36,676 bases of DNA from Campylobacteraceae bacterium. Its GTDB lineage: Bacteria; Campylobacterota; Campylobacteria; Campylobacterales; Sulfurovaceae. Position 1 is the stretch's first letter; each line of letters begins with the position of its first letter. Made by a program: the position numbers and the translations under genes. Below are positions 30,784-36,676 of this stretch, piece after piece. The stretch is from NCBI GenBank assembly GCA_027023145.1, contig JALVWV010000196.1, positions 1-36,676 of the forward strand, in the 5' to 3' direction. Under the pieces are notes generated by a model. That model had not been told where the DNA came from and ran no database searches. It saw only the letters and a list, made by a program, of their open reading frames with translations.

Positions 30784-31040
30784 TATGCGTTGCTTTGCAA
30801 CGCTTTTATTGTAGGGTTGGCTTCAGCCGACCAAAAATGGCACGAACGCATAGAGATCAAACAGGGGCTGGGACTTCAGTCCCACAAACATCGTTTGCGA
30901 TGTATCGTGTAGGGTGGGCAACAGCACACCAAAATCACATCGTGATTGTCAAAATGTTCCTGTAATTCAATCGTTGGAAGGTGCGCAATTGCGCACCCTA
31001 CGCGGGGAACACATTTAAAACCATACACAAAAGGACACCC
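30784..31040. repeat. Composite repeat between ribH and nusB
   Basis: In order: GCGTTGC/GCAACGC hairpin with TTTTATT (30787-30809); a GGTTGGCTTCAGCCGACC hairpin (30815-30832); TGGGACTTCAGTCCCA (30869-30884); an ACATCG/CGATGT hairpin (30888-30903); a GTAGGGTGGGCAACAGCACACC-like hairpin near 30910; and GGTGCGCAATTGCGCACC (30980-30997). It ends in an AACCATACACAAAAGGA stretch serving as the nusB ribosome site. Confidence 0.85.
30787..30809 (+). terminator. Candidate ribH intrinsic terminator
   Basis: Perfect seven-pair stem, TTT loop, then TTTTATT. If active, nusB needs its own promoter inside the composite. Confidence 0.65.
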
Positions 31041-31433
31041 ATGGCCACACGCCGTCAAGCTCGTACCGCTGTCATCGGTCTGCTCTATGCCTACGATCTG
31101 GGCAATGCTAACATCGCACAATTCAGCGACGACATCCTCGAAGAGGGGAAGATCCGGAACAAACAGCGGGAATTTTCCCAAGGGTTGTTCAGGGGTACCA
31201 TCGAGCATCTTGATGAGATTGATGCTGAAATAACTAAACACCTCAAAGAGTGGGATATGGATGGCATCGGCAAGGTCGAAAAGGCGATCCTGCGTCTGGG
31301 CACGTATGAGATCCTCATCGCCGGTACCGATCGCCCCATCATCATCAACGAAGCAGTCGAGCTGGCCAAAGAGCTTGCCGACGACCGGTCGCCGCAGTTT
31401 ATCAATGGGGTTTTGGATGCGGTTGGGAAATGA
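31041..31433 (+). CDS. nusB: Transcription antitermination factor NusB
   Basis: The start ATG at 31041 is chosen because AAAAGGACACCC precedes it and because the family begins MATRRQAR-like. The 130-residue all-helical protein has RRQARTAVIGLLYAYDLGN, the FSQGLFRGTIEHLDEID region, DGIGKVEKAILRLGTYEIL and RPIIINEAVELAKELADDRSPQFINGVLDAV. NusB, with NusE (S10), binds boxA and antiterminates rRNA transcription. The stop TGA (31431-31433) is immediately followed by GTGGGTA repeats. A start at 30981 would place 20 residues from a palindromic repeat in front and is rejected. Confidence 0.95.
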   Translation: MATRRQARTAVIGLLYAYDLGNANIAQFSDDILEEGKIRNKQREFSQGLFRGTIEHLDEIDAEITKHLKEWDMDGIGKVEKAILRLGTYEILIAGTDRPIIINEAVELAKELADDRSPQFINGVLDAVGK

Positions 31434-31468
31434 GTGGGTAGTGGGTAGTGTGTAGTGGGTAGAAATTT
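31434..31468 (+). repeat. 7-base array abutting the nusB stop
   Basis: Units GTGGGTA, GTGGGTA, GTGTGTA, GTGGGTA, GAAATTT, then ATGG. Its motif is the inverse of the CTACCCG array inside mqnC (31633-31660). Confidence 0.9.
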
Positions 31469-31607
31469 ATGGTGTTTGGATTGTTGTGGATCTGGTCGCA
31501 GTTGTACTCATCAGGAGTAGGGACTTCAGTCCCGTATGTAGGACTGAAGTCCTGCCCCCAAAGTTGAAATATCCGCCGATTTAATAAAACAAAGAGAGAA
31601 AATAACT
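31469..31607. repeat. Gap between nusB and mqnC with two palindromes
   Basis: GGGACTTCAGTCCC (31520-31533) and AGGACTGAAGTCCT (31540-31553) lie side by side in opposite sense of the TTCA loop. AAAGAGAGAAAATAACT precedes the mqnC ATG. No gene is seen. Confidence 0.75.
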
Positions 31608-32702
31608 ATGAAAAAAACCGTTAAAAAGAGCTCTACCCGCTACCCGCTACCCGCTACCCGCTTGTCTATAAGCGAAGCGATAGACTTAATCGAACACGCC
31701 GACCTCAAAGAACTCGGACGTATGGCATATGCTCGCAAGCAGGAGCTTCACCCCAAAGGGGTTACCACTTTCGTTGTCGATCGCAACATCAACTACACCA
31801 ATATCTGTTGGGTGGACTGCAAATTCTGTGCGTTTTATACCCATGAGAAAAAAGAAGATGCTTATGTACTGAGCTTTGAGGAGATCGACGCCAAGATCGA
31901 TGAGCTCGTGGCCATCGGTGGGACGCAGATTCTCTTCCAGGGAGGGGTGCATCCCAAGCTGGAGATCGAGTGGTACGAAGATCTGGTGGAGCATATTCAT
32001 CAAAAGTATCCTGAAGTGACCATCCACGGTTTCTCAGCCATAGAGATCGACTATATTGCCCGCCGTTCTCACTTGAGCATTCGTGAAGTGCTCGAACGGC
32101 TCCAAGCCAAAGGACTCAGCTCGATCCCGGGAGCCGGAGCCGAGATCCTTAGCGACCGGGTACGCGATATCATCGCTCCGAACAAACTTGACACGGCTAC
32201 CTGGATCGATGTCCACCGCCAAGCCCACACAATCGGGATGAAATCGACCGCGACGATGATGTACGGCACCGTAGAGACGACCCGGGAGATCGTGGAGCAC
32301 TTCGATCACATCCGCCGCTTACAGGATGAGACGGGCGGGTTTCGGGCGTTTATCATGTGGAGTTACCAAAGCGACAACACCGAACTCAAACGCCAACTCC
32401 CCACTCTGAGCAAAACAAGTTCCAACTATTATCTTCGGTTATTGGCTGTGGCACGTCTCTTCCTTGATAATGTCCCCAATATCCAGAGCTCTTGGGTCAC
32501 TCAGGGAAGCTACATCGGTCAGATGGCACTCCGCTGGGGAGCCAATGACCTCGGCTCGACGATGATGGAAGAAAACGTCGTCTCCGCCGCCGGAGCCCAC
32601 AACCAAATGAATCAGGAAGAGATGATCCGCCTTATTGCTGACATCGGAGAGAAACCGGCTAAGCGTAATACGGCGTATGAGATTTTGGAGAGATATTATT
32701 GA
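31608..32702 (+). CDS. mqnC: Dehypoxanthine futalosine cyclase (radical SAM), menaquinone synthesis
   Basis: The 364-residue radical SAM enzyme has its iron-sulfur cluster cysteines at Cys67, Cys71 and Cys74 (CWVDCKFC), then GGTQILFQGGVHPKLEIEWY, HGFSAIEIDYIAR, GLSSIPGAGAEILSDRVR, STATMMYGTVET and FIMWSYQSDNTEL. It matches MqnC of the futalosine pathway, the menaquinone route used by Campylobacterota; MqnE is the alternative but the C-terminal part fits MqnC. The first 19 residues are an extension. Residues about 9-18 (STRYPLPATR) are encoded by four copies of the 7-base unit CTACCCG. A TTG at residue 19, just after the repeat, is an alternative start. The stop TGA lies within a second array. 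Confidence 0.92.
   Translation: MKKTVKKSSTRYPLPATRLSISEAIDLIEHADLKELGRMAYARKQELHPKGVTTFVVDRNINYTNICWVDCKFCAFYTHEKKEDAYVLSFEEIDAKIDELVAIGGTQILFQGGVHPKLEIEWYEDLVEHIHQKYPEVTIHGFSAIEIDYIARRSHLSIREVLERLQAKGLSSIPGAGAEILSDRVRDIIAPNKLDTATWIDVHRQAHTIGMKSTATMMYGTVETTREIVEHFDHIRRLQDETGGFRAFIMWSYQSDNTELKRQLPTLSKTSSNYYLRLLAVARLFLDNVPNIQSSWVTQGSYIGQMALRWGANDLGSTMMEENVVSAAGAHNQMNQEEMIRLIADIGEKPAKRNTAYEILERYY
31633..31660 (+). repeat. Four perfect 7-base units inside the 5' end of mqnC
   Basis: CTACCCG repeated four times without mismatch. Seven is not a multiple of three, so loss or gain of one unit shifts the frame of translation starting at 31608. Confidence 0.93.
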
Positions 32703-32735
32703 AGTAGGAAGTAAGAAGTAGGAAGTAGGAATTTT
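32701..32735 (+). repeat. 7-base array overlapping the mqnC stop
   Basis: Units GAAGTAG, GAAGTAA, GAAGTAG, GAAGTAG, GAATTTT then GG. The TGA stop shares two bases with the first unit. Confidence 0.9.
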
Positions 32736-32740
32736 GGTAT

Positions 32741-32761
32741 GCGTTGCTTGGCAACGCTTTT
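32741..32761 (+). terminator. Candidate mqnC intrinsic terminator
   Basis: Perfect seven-pair stem around TTG, then TTTT. Confidence 0.65.
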
Positions 32762-32809
32762 GTAGGTGTTGTCCTCTGACAACACCAAAATCACAAATGT
32801 ATTTTATTT

Positions 32810-32885
32810 GGAAGTGGAGGCTTCAGCCCCACCTTGAGGTCACCATGTTATTTGAGTGTTGGGCGGGACTGAAGTCTCCGCTTCC
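32810..32885 (+). repeat. 76 bp inverted-repeat module, copy 3
   Basis: Ends GGAAGTGGAGGCTTCAG and CTGAAGTCTCCGCTTCC; two mismatches in 17 paired bases. Confidence 0.82.
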
Positions 32886-32962
32886 GGAAAAGCTCCATCA
32901 AAAGGTGCGCAATTGAGCATTCTGCGGGGAAACAAATATAAAAACCACAAAAAGGAACAACC

Positions 32963-34204
32963 ATGCCAGCCACCCAAACCACCTTTCACCTCCACGGGGT
33001 TGAAATCCCCGTGATTTTTGAAGAGGAGCGGTATCTTCCGATTGTTTCATTGCAGTTGGTGTTTGAAGACAGCGGAGCACTCAGTGATCTCAATCCGGGT
33101 CAAGCGCGGATGACAGCGCGGCTACTGGGAGAAGGATCACGCAAGGCGGGTTCAGCGGCGTTTGCCGAGCGTCTGGAGTCCCGGGCGGTGAGCCTGAGTG
33201 CTCACGCAGGGCGGGAGACGATGGTGATCGAGCTGAGTGCGCTCAAGGAGAACTTCGGGTATGGAGCCGGGATGCTGGCCGAACTGCTGGCAGATCCCAA
33301 CTATTCTCCTGAAGCATTTGAAACCGTTCAGGCAAGCACGCTCGGTAAACTCACCCAGAAACAGAGTGACTACGATTATCTCGCGTCTGTCGGGCTCTCG
33401 CGCCTGCTCTTTGAAGGTACCGGGCTGTCTGAACCGATTGACGGGACGCTTGAGAGTGTGCGAATGATGGATCCGGAGGATTTGGTCTACCAATTCCGCA
33501 CCCATGTGGGCTTGAGCAACCTTACCATTGTCCTCGGAGGGGATCTGAGCTGGGAAGAGGCGCAAACGTATCTTCAGCAGGCGCTCACACCGCTCAAGCA
33601 AACATCCGTCGTCCCCATCGGTCATTTTACGGCGACCGATACCCCCCGGATCGATCGGGCGTTTGTCCAGACAGAACAGGCGTATATCTATTTTGGAGCG
33701 CCGCTGGATGTGGCGTACGATGGCGCAGAGACCCATCTGGCCAAAATCGCCGCGTTTGTGCTGGGCAGCAGCGGTTTTGGAAGCCGCCTCATGGAAGAAG
33801 TCCGGGTCAAGCGGGGACTGGCGTATTCTGCTTATGGGCATTTTGCCCTCAAACGCTCGGTGAGTTACTTCACCGGACATGTCCAGACCAAACTTGAGAG
33901 CGAAGAGGAAGCCATCGAAGTGATTGGCGAAGTGGTCTCCGAGTTTGTCAAGGACGGCATCACCGCCAAAGAGCTCGAAGGAGCCAAAGCCTTCCTCCTT
34001 GGGAGTGAGCCTTTGCGCACCGAGACCCTCTCTCAGCGTCTGGGGCGGGCGTTTGATGAGTATTATGCGCACAAACCTCTGGGTGAGAGTGCCCGTCAGC
34101 TGGAGCAGATCGAAGGGGTGAGCCTCGAGGAGATCAACGCGTTTATCCGGGAGCATGAGGAGATTGAGAAGCTTAGTTTTTATGTGGTAACAAGGGAGAA
34201 TTAG
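32963..34204 (+). CDS. M16 peptidase-like protein without the zinc motif
   Basis: The 413-residue protein has the two-domain M16 (pitrilysin/insulinase) architecture: an N-terminal domain beginning GVEIPVIFEEERYLPIVSLQLVFEDSGAL and a C-terminal domain with AYIYFGAPLD, GSSGFGSRLMEEVRVKRGLAYSAYGHF. In active members HxxEH follows the first region; here that site reads GQARMTARLLGEGS, so zinc-dependent catalysis is not expected. It is likely a non-catalytic partner or pseudoenzyme. The M16-then-recG order after mqnC is familiar in Campylobacterota. AAAAAGGAACAACC precedes the ATG. The C-terminal REN and its TAG stop are encoded by the first units of a 7-base array. Confidence 0.87.
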   Translation: MPATQTTFHLHGVEIPVIFEEERYLPIVSLQLVFEDSGALSDLNPGQARMTARLLGEGSRKAGSAAFAERLESRAVSLSAHAGRETMVIELSALKENFGYGAGMLAELLADPNYSPEAFETVQASTLGKLTQKQSDYDYLASVGLSRLLFEGTGLSEPIDGTLESVRMMDPEDLVYQFRTHVGLSNLTIVLGGDLSWEEAQTYLQQALTPLKQTSVVPIGHFTATDTPRIDRAFVQTEQAYIYFGAPLDVAYDGAETHLAKIAAFVLGSSGFGSRLMEEVRVKRGLAYSAYGHFALKRSVSYFTGHVQTKLESEEEAIEVIGEVVSEFVKDGITAKELEGAKAFLLGSEPLRTETLSQRLGRAFDEYYAHKPLGESARQLEQIEGVSLEEINAFIREHEEIEKLSFYVVTREN

Positions 34205-34234
34205 GAGTTAGGAATTAGGAGTGAGGAATTTTGG
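34198..34234 (+). repeat. 7-base array containing the M16-like gene stop
   Basis: Units GAATTAG, GAGTTAG, GAATTAG, GAGTGAG, GAATTTT then GG. The stop TAG is in the first unit. Confidence 0.92.
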
Positions 34235-34237
34235 TGG

Positions 34238-34258
34238 GCGTTGCTCTGCAACGCTTTT
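34238..34258 (+). terminator. Candidate terminator of the M16-like gene
   Basis: GCGTTGC, loop TCT, GCAACGC, then TTTT. A second similar hairpin lies at 34386-34406. Confidence 0.65.
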
Positions 34259-34315
34259 ATTTGAAAAAGGGGCTGGGACTTTAGTCCCACAAACATCGCT
34301 TGCGATGTATCGCGT

Positions 34316-34358
34316 AGATTGAGAAGTTGAGTTTTTATGTGGTAACGCGGGAGAATTA
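34316..34358 (+). pseudogene. Duplicated 3' fragment of the M16-like gene
   Basis: About 44 bases match 34161-34204 with roughly four differences, including TTTTTATGTGGTAAC and the GAGAATTAG junction to the array. It is a non-coding remnant of a local duplication with a period of 155 bp. Confidence 0.85.
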
Positions 34359-34655
34359 GAGGTTAGAAATTAGAAGTTTTGGTGGGCGTTGCGTAGCAAC
34401 GCTTTTATCTGTAGGGTTGGCTTTAGCCGACCATATGGGGGATTTGATACGCTGCGCGTTTGGTTGGACTGAAGTCCAAGCCCCATGGAGAAGGGCTCGC
34501 GTAGGGTGTGCAATTGCACACCAAAATCGCAACGCGATTGTCAGAATGTCCCGGTAGTGTAACCATTGGAAGGTGCGCAATTGCGCACCTACGTGATAAA
34601 ACGTAAAAAAATATGACAATTTGACATATTTTCCGATCCTGTGCCTATCCTTAGC

Positions 34656-34661
34656 TATAAT
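34656..34661 (+). promoter_or_regulatory. Candidate recG -10 box
   Basis: TATAAT ends five bases before the recG ATG, so the transcript would start at or just inside the start codon. The only TTGACA nearby (34621-34626) is 29 bases away, too far for a -35. Confidence 0.5.
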
Positions 34662-34666
34662 ACCCC

Positions 34667-36628
34667 ATGCAAACCGATGAAGCGAAACAACTGTTCAAAA
34701 AACTCAAGATTCATACGCTGCTGGATTTGGCATTGATTGTGCCAATCTCGTACAACGACACCACCCTCTCAGCAGCACTTGATCTCGGCAAAACGGTGAC
34801 GGTGGAGGCGACGGTAGAGGAGATGGGGATGTTTGGGGGGAAGCTGCGGGTGACGTTTTTCCTTCCGCAGTTTGGCAAGCGGGTCTCTTCGACCTTTTTC
34901 CGTGCCACACCGTACCATTACGACACGTTCAAAGTGGGATCACATCACACCATCCAGGGACGACTCGAAGAGTATCGGGGATATCTCCAGATCCCGCAGC
35001 CTCGATCGATCAAAGAGGTTGGTGCTATTACTCCCAAGTATAAAACTTCCCTCAAAGCGACTGAGATCCGCGATCTGATCCGCACCTATATCACGGAGAA
35101 AAATCTTTTTGATGAGGGGTTGGACTCCCGTGAAGTGGCGACGTTGATGCACCTGCATTTCCCTAAGAGCATCGAAGAGATTTATCACGAAGGGGCACTC
35201 AAGCCTGAGCACACCCAGACACTCAAATTCATCGAAGCGTACAACCATCTGCGGAAACTGCGCAGCAAGCGGCATGACTACCCGGCCATGGAGGCGCTGA
35301 CGGGGGAGATCACACCGTTTGTCTCAGGATTGCCCTTTTCCCTGACAGCAGAGCAGGAAGAGACGATTGCCGCGATTCAACAGGATCTCTCGCGTAGCGA
35401 TCGGGCGGCCAAGCGGATGATCGTCGGAGATGTCGGTTCGGGCAAGACGATGGTGATTCTTGCCGCAGCAATGATGGCGCTGCCTCATCGGAGCATCCTC
35501 ATGGCACCCACGTCGCTGCTGGCACTTCAGCTGTATGAAGAGGCACAGAAGCATCTGCCCGATTTGGTACGTATCGCCCTGGTGATGCAGGGGCACACGG
35601 ATGAGAGTTACCGGGAGGCGGACTTTATCATCGGTACTCATGCACTGCTCTATCTCGAAGATCTGCCGGTTGCGCCGTTGGTGATGGTGGATGAGCAGCA
35701 CCGCTTCGGTACGCAGCAGCGGCAGATGTTGGAGGCGTTGGTTAGCCGTCAGAGCAGAAAGAGCAGAAAGGGGTCAGGTGATAACGATTCATCTGCTGGC
35801 GCAGACAAATCATTATCACCAGACCCCAACCCAGACAAATCATTATCACCTGACCCCTCCAACCCTGAGAAACCTCATTATCTCCAGTTTTCGGCGACCC
35901 CGATTCCCCGTACGCAAGCGATGATGGAGTCGGAGCTGGTGGATGTAAGCCTCATCACCACGACGCCGTTTGAGCGGACAGTGACGACTCGGACGGTTGG
36001 GCGGCCGGAATTTCCCAAGCTCTTGGAGCATATTCGGCAGGAGATTGCGCAGGATCACCAAGTCCTGATCGTCTATCCTCTCGTCGAGGAGAGTACCGAA
36101 GTGCCGTATCAATCACTCGATGAAGCACGGGGATACTGGGAGGAGCGGTTTGATGGGGTGTATGTAACACACGGAAAGGACAAGGACAAAGAGGAGGTGC
36201 TCCTGCGTTTTCGGGAGGAGGGCAATATCCTGCTGGCTACGACCGTCGTGGAAGTGGGGATCTCTCTGCCACGCTTGACCCTCATCGTCATCGTCGGTGC
36301 CGAGCGTCTTGGCTTGGCGACGCTCCACCAGCTGAGAGGGCGTGTCGGGCGCAACGGCTTGGAGAGCTGGTGCTATCTCTTTTCCAACACCCCGGATAAT
36401 GAGCGACTGAAGCAGTTTTCCGTTACGACCAACGGATTTGAGATCGCCAAGCTGGATTTGAAATTTCGTGACAGCGGTGATATTCTAGATGGGACGATCC
36501 AAAGCGGGCAGAAGTTTCGCTGGCTGGATATGGGGGAGGATGAGGATATGGTGGCGTATGCGAAGGAGAGAGTGGGGAAATTAGGAATTGAACCCTCCGA
36601 AAAATCAACCAAAAAAACGGTAAAATAA
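34667..36628 (+). CDS. recG: ATP-dependent DNA helicase RecG with in-frame repeat insertion
   Basis: The 653-residue protein has an OB-fold wedge domain (about 40-130) and helicase motifs: I GDVGSGKT, Ia LMAPTSLLALQ, II VDEQHRFG (Asp342), III SATPIPRT, then VLIVYPLVEES, LLATTVVEVGISLP and LHQLRGRVGRNG. RecG remodels stalled forks and Holliday junctions. Residues about 366-398, between motifs II and III, are a low-complexity SRKSRKGSGDNDSSAG plus two copies of DKSLSPDPxx, encoded by an inserted palindromic repeat (35770-35857). Frame and motifs are intact. The ATG may be leaderless. The C-terminal KLGIEP region contains two GAATTAG-like units near 36575-36590. Confidence 0.94.
   Translation: MQTDEAKQLFKKLKIHTLLDLALIVPISYNDTTLSAALDLGKTVTVEATVEEMGMFGGKLRVTFFLPQFGKRVSSTFFRATPYHYDTFKVGSHHTIQGRLEEYRGYLQIPQPRSIKEVGAITPKYKTSLKATEIRDLIRTYITEKNLFDEGLDSREVATLMHLHFPKSIEEIYHEGALKPEHTQTLKFIEAYNHLRKLRSKRHDYPAMEALTGEITPFVSGLPFSLTAEQEETIAAIQQDLSRSDRAAKRMIVGDVGSGKTMVILAAAMMALPHRSILMAPTSLLALQLYEEAQKHLPDLVRIALVMQGHTDESYREADFIIGTHALLYLEDLPVAPLVMVDEQHRFGTQQRQMLEALVSRQSRKSRKGSGDNDSSAGADKSLSPDPNPDKSLSPDPSNPEKPHYLQFSATPIPRTQAMMESELVDVSLITTTPFERTVTTRTVGRPEFPKLLEHIRQEIAQDHQVLIVYPLVEESTEVPYQSLDEARGYWEERFDGVYVTHGKDKDKEEVLLRFREEGNILLATTVVEVGISLPRLTLIVIVGAERLGLATLHQLRGRVGRNGLESWCYLFSNTPDNERLKQFSVTTNGFEIAKLDLKFRDSGDILDGTIQSGQKFRWLDMGEDEDMVAYAKERVGKLGIEPSEKSTKKTVK
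35770..35857. repeat. REP-like palindromic insertion inside recG
   Basis: GGGGTCAGGTGATAACGATT (35770-35789) faces two inverted copies ending in ATCATTATCACCAGACCCC (35804-35827) and ATCATTATCACCTGACCCC (35834-35857). The inverted copies form a 30-base direct repeat, ten codons each. Confidence 0.92.
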
Positions 36629-36655
36629 GATATCAAAGCAAAAGGAGGAGAAAAA

Positions 36656-36676
36656 GTGATGCATACACAGAGATTT
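36656..36676 (+). CDS. Start of next gene (runs off window)
   Basis: GTG-ATG-CAT-ACA-CAG-AGA-TTT follows a very strong AGGAGGAG ribosome site at 36643-36650. The start is GTG at 36656 or ATG at 36659. Too little sequence is present to say what it encodes. Confidence 0.5.

Larger units (their letters stand above)
32736..32962. repeat. Composite repeat between mqnC and the M16-like gene
   Basis: GCGTTGC/GCAACGC hairpin with TTTT (32741-32761), GGTGTTGTC/GACAACACC around CTCT (32765-32786), one 76 bp inverted-repeat module (32810-32885), and a decayed GGTGCGCAATTGAGCA palindrome (about 32904-32920). The tail GCGGGGAAACAAATATAAAAACC resembles the tail before nusB and leads into AAAAAGGAACAACC, the ribosome site. 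Confidence 0.83.
34205..34655. repeat. Duplicated composite repeat upstream of recG
   Basis: First copy: GCGTTGC/GCAACGC hairpin (34238-34258), GGGACTTTAGTCCC (about 34275-34289), ACATCG/CGATGT hairpin (34293-34308). Then 34316-34358 repeats the last 40 or so coding bases of the M16-like gene, followed by a second array (34353-34380), a second GCGTTGC hairpin (34386-34406), a GGTTGGCTTTAGCCGACC hairpin (about 34415-34432), GGTGTGCAATTGCACACC (34505-34522) and GGTGCGCAATTGCGCACC (34572-34589). No gene is seen. Confidence 0.88.

Noticed and set aside
30784..31040. tRNA or riboswitch in the ribH-nusB gap
   Set aside because: The hairpins match the dispersed repeats found after other genes; no cloverleaf or FMN riboswitch core is seen.
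34621..34626. TTGACA as a -35 box for recG
   Set aside because: It stands 29 bases from the TATAAT, well outside the workable range.

Overview
The window looks like a chromosomal segment of a Campylobacterota (epsilonproteobacterial) bacterium with a fairly balanced base composition. The evidence is gene content and order: tatD, a LysM lytic transglycosylase, rlpA, hisB, then ysxC, a short argA-type acetyltransferase, a small membrane protein and mrdA; a futalosine-pathway mqnC followed by an M16-like protein and recG; a short RecN; and a single-domain asparaginase-like protein. The genus cannot be fixed from sequence alone. No rRNA, tRNA, CRISPR array or transposase gene was seen.

Layout. 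1-2259: 5' part of pepA, then a response regulator and histidine kinase sharing a 4-base overlap, all on the minus strand. 2273-6831: two minus-strand lipoproteins, one with 18 ELWxxDGT repeats and one with two Ig-like domains plus a FISUMP-type domain. 7013-9879: trpB and recN, divergent. 9901-11921: a low-GC accessory patch with a DUF4143 ATPase and a higBA toxin-antitoxin pair. 12031-15393: tatD, lytic transglycosylase, rlpA, hisB. 15557-19606: a small monooxygenase-like protein, ysxC, argA, a membrane protein and mrdA, convergent with the asparaginase-like gene. 20152-22620: fabI, an rlmB-type methyltransferase and a YqaA-like membrane protein. 22812-25473: panE, a DUF302 lipoprotein and ychF on the minus strand. 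25698-26666: a low-GC VapBC-like pair and a small lipoprotein. 26915-29508: der and an MscS channel on the minus strand. 29564-36628: DUF3108 lipoprotein, ribH, nusB, mqnC, M16-like protein, recG, and the first codons of another gene.

The most unusual content is between the genes. At least nine genes end in, or directly against, a short array of locus-specific 7-base repeats. Most arrays run into the motif TTTTGG and then a GCGTTGC/GCAACGC hairpin with a T tail that looks like an intrinsic terminator. Further hairpins follow in fixed order: a GGGACTTCAGTCCC type with covarying arms, an ACATCG/CGATGT hairpin, and a GTAGGGTGCGC palindrome. Some copies reach the ribosome binding site of the next gene. 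The arrays supply the stop codons of ribH, yqaA and the M16-like gene, one of about 25 units covers the rlmB start codon, and one of four units lies inside the 5' coding end of mqnC. A separate 76-77 bp inverted-repeat module occurs three times, and an 88 bp palindromic repeat is inserted in frame between helicase motifs II and III of recG. Together these suggest a mosaic family of non-autonomous repeats that supplies terminators, stop codons and possibly variable 5' ends to core genes.
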